Under the pieces are notes generated by a model. The model was not told the origin of the DNA. It saw only the letters and a list, made by a program, of their open reading frames with translations, and made no database searches. The translations under genes were made by a program, and so were the position numbers. Positions 62,640 to 64,000 of a stretch of 64,000 nt of DNA are shown in pieces. Each line of letters begins with the position of its first letter. The stretch's first letter is position 1. The stretch lies in contig CM049313.1 of assembly GCA_026874595.1 (NCBI GenBank), positions 55,876,659 to 55,940,658 of the forward strand. The letters run 5' to 3'. The stretch comes from Sipunculus nudus. Lineage: Eukaryota; Annelida; Sipuncula; Golfingiida; Sipunculidae.

Positions 62640-63116
62640 GCCATTAGGGGCCTGGGCAGTCGAACAGTAAAACGCTCGGCCCTCTCCGTTGGCAACCCGG
62701 GTTCGATCCCCGGCGTGACTTTGAAAGTGGTTTGTAGTGGTCCGTTCAAAGCCGATGGTTTTCTCCAGGTCCAGGGGCTGATCCAGGATTTAGGAAAAAA
62801 AAAAGGGGGGGGGGGCTCCAACCTATAGGAGGACTAATTAAAAACCTAAAAAAAAAGATCATCAGGTCCGGAAAAGGGGGGTCCAGGCCGCAAAATTTCG
62901 TCTATAATCCTTTAAAAAAGGTTGCTTCGGGTGAAAAAAAAGGAGGGGGGGGGGCGGGGTCCAGACCCCCCCCCCCCCCCCGGATCCGCTTCTGAGGTTG
63001 TCCGATTTCCTCCATCACCAGGCACTACCGAACGCCACCACCTGAACCATGGAGGGTGCCTCGATTAGTTATGATAACTATTTGTATAATCCATGTAAAT
63101 AAATATGTTTATAATA
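62640..63116 (+). mobile_element. tRNA-derived SINE A, split by a MITE
   Basis: The head has AAAACGCTCGGCCCTCTCCG and box B GGTTCGATCC (62700-62709). The body reaches GGTTTTCTCCAGGT, is broken by the element at 62772-62994, and resumes with TGTCCGATTTCCTCC. It ends with GAGGGTGCCTCGATTAGTTA and TTTGTATAATCCATGTAAAT. Confidence 0.8.
62772..62994 (+). mobile_element. 223-bp MITE, copy 2, inserted in SINE A
   Basis: Ends are CAGGGGCTGATCCAGG and CCGGATCCGCTTCTG. Flanks are AGGTC (62767-62771) and AGGTT (62995-62999), a 5-bp duplication with one change. The interior closely follows the 59267 copy (GATCATCAGGTCCGGAAAAG, GGTTGCTTCGGGTGAAAA). Confidence 0.9.
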
Positions 63117-64000
63117 GTTCTGTATATAAACAATACTTTCATTTTCTGCATACCCTCTCTATACTTTAGTTTCATGTTCACCGTTACATATGTTAGGTAT
63201 TATTGTACTGTGTGCCCCAGGATTCCGTCTGATTTATAGATTGCGTTGCTCTCGTGTGTATAACGGTTTAAATGTTTAGTGTCTTACGACCAGAAAATAC
63301 TCTCAAATGTTTCAAAAAGCAATTCACCTAAATAAATAGTGACAGCCCATGTAGTCACAACTGCTTACTGTGACAAGTTATTTTCATAATGACATTTCAT
63401 CATTTTGTTTTCCGGATATTATAATATCAGTGCAAGGACAGACACGCCCCCACAATCCGCGGAAAGATATAAAATATTTTGCTTTGTCTATCCGCGGATA
63501 ATGTTCCTGGTGGTTTTAAAATTACATAAACATTGGCAATTACAATTCTTTTATCCCCAGCGTTTATTCTGGCTGAATTTACAAGTTGTCCGGTGTTGGC
63601 GGTGCCAAATACCAAATATGTATTATGTCATGTCAAAATGCGACTTAGAACATTTGAACAATGCGAGGGAAACCTTGAAATTTGAAATCGATTCCAGGCA
63701 TCGACACTGTGATCGACATTACCACCTCCCCCAGATCACCCCCCCCCCCCTTCTCCCAACACAGGATGCTGGGTAAACCTATTCTTTTTCAGAGCTCCGG
63801 GATTGGCTCCTTATCAACAGATTTTCTTAAACAAATTATTGACTTTGATTGACACCACGTATACCGTAATGGAGGACAGTCTGTCGACGAAATCTGAATA
63901 TTCAATACACAGCTGTTGTTGTATTATTCTTGGGGTCAGTATCTGACCGCCGTGCCTTAAAGACCCTACGAAACAGATGGTAAAACAGATTACACAAACG
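63117..64000. other. CpG-containing unique sequence at the right edge
   Basis: From about 63390 the sequence is less AT-rich with frequent CGs, such as CAATCCGCGG and TATCCGCGGATA (a 12-bp palindrome near 63489). Overlapping frames on both strands (63405-63776 plus, 63427-63615 minus) match nothing known. It may be regulatory. Confidence 0.3.

Noticed and set aside
62690-62715. A functional tRNA gene, suggested by GGTTCGATCC
   Set aside because: The segment lacks a foldable acceptor stem and continues into a SINE body shared with 52195-52432, so it is a tRNA-derived SINE head.

Overview
This is AT-rich animal nuclear DNA, most likely from a mollusc and probably a bivalve. That is an inference. 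It rests on one recognisable exon of an animal signalling gene, abundant tandem-repeat-bearing elements that resemble the 'pearl'/Helentron-associated elements described from bivalves, tRNA-derived SINEs and many MITEs. There is no bacterial-style gene content, and nearly all short open frames look like chance or repeat-derived frames.

The only coding exon recognised with confidence is the first coding exon of a RasGRF-type Ras guanine-nucleotide exchange factor, minus strand, 41697 down to 41434. It encodes the start of the N-terminal PH domain and ends at a clean splice donor. Bases 1-41433 therefore probably lie in its first intron, since no second exon was recognised. Bases 41698 to about 43135 are its CpG-rich 5' region. 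To the right, about 43.1-64 kb is intergenic or belongs to another gene. A possible plus-strand first exon (ATG at 46773, 18 codons, then GTACGT) sits in another CpG-rich patch.

The intron side (1-41 kb) is dominated by large elements built around degenerate tandem arrays. Family 1 has roughly 340-bp units at 11.1-15.3, 22.4-24.3 and 36.7-37.9 kb. Family 2 has roughly 275-290-bp units at 11.3-12.9, nested in a family-1 copy, and at 17.85-19.7 kb. Family 3 is at 19.9-20.3 and 27.4-30.2 kb, and a related pair is at 4.6-5.6 kb. All lie in the same orientation, opposite to the gene. Many units carry a variant of one 12-bp palindrome, GGTGGCGCCACC, although flanking sequence differs between families. 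Other intron features are chains of short palindromic words (8.1-8.5, 8.9-9.1 kb and weaker ones), a template-switch-like inverted duplication at 7.2 kb, a 40-bp minisatellite at 38.6 kb and two copies of a SINE.

The right side lacks those arrays. It holds three copies of a MITE with 5-bp target duplications (47.5, 59.3, 62.8 kb), one of them inside a SINE. It also has a Harbinger-like MITE (52.6 kb), a 560-bp fold-back element (43.6 kb), a pair of inverted 1.1-1.3 kb arrays facing each other across 3.5 kb (55.8-61.7 kb), and long AT, AG and poly-C/poly-G tracts.

The observations most worth following up are the two-word palindrome chains, the GGTGG-NN-CCACC motif shared between unrelated arrays, the one-way orientation of the array elements, and the facing arrays at 55.8-61.7 kb. 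All repeat calls come from reading and comparing the sequence by eye. Boundaries are good to a few bases where target duplications are quoted, and to tens of bases elsewhere.
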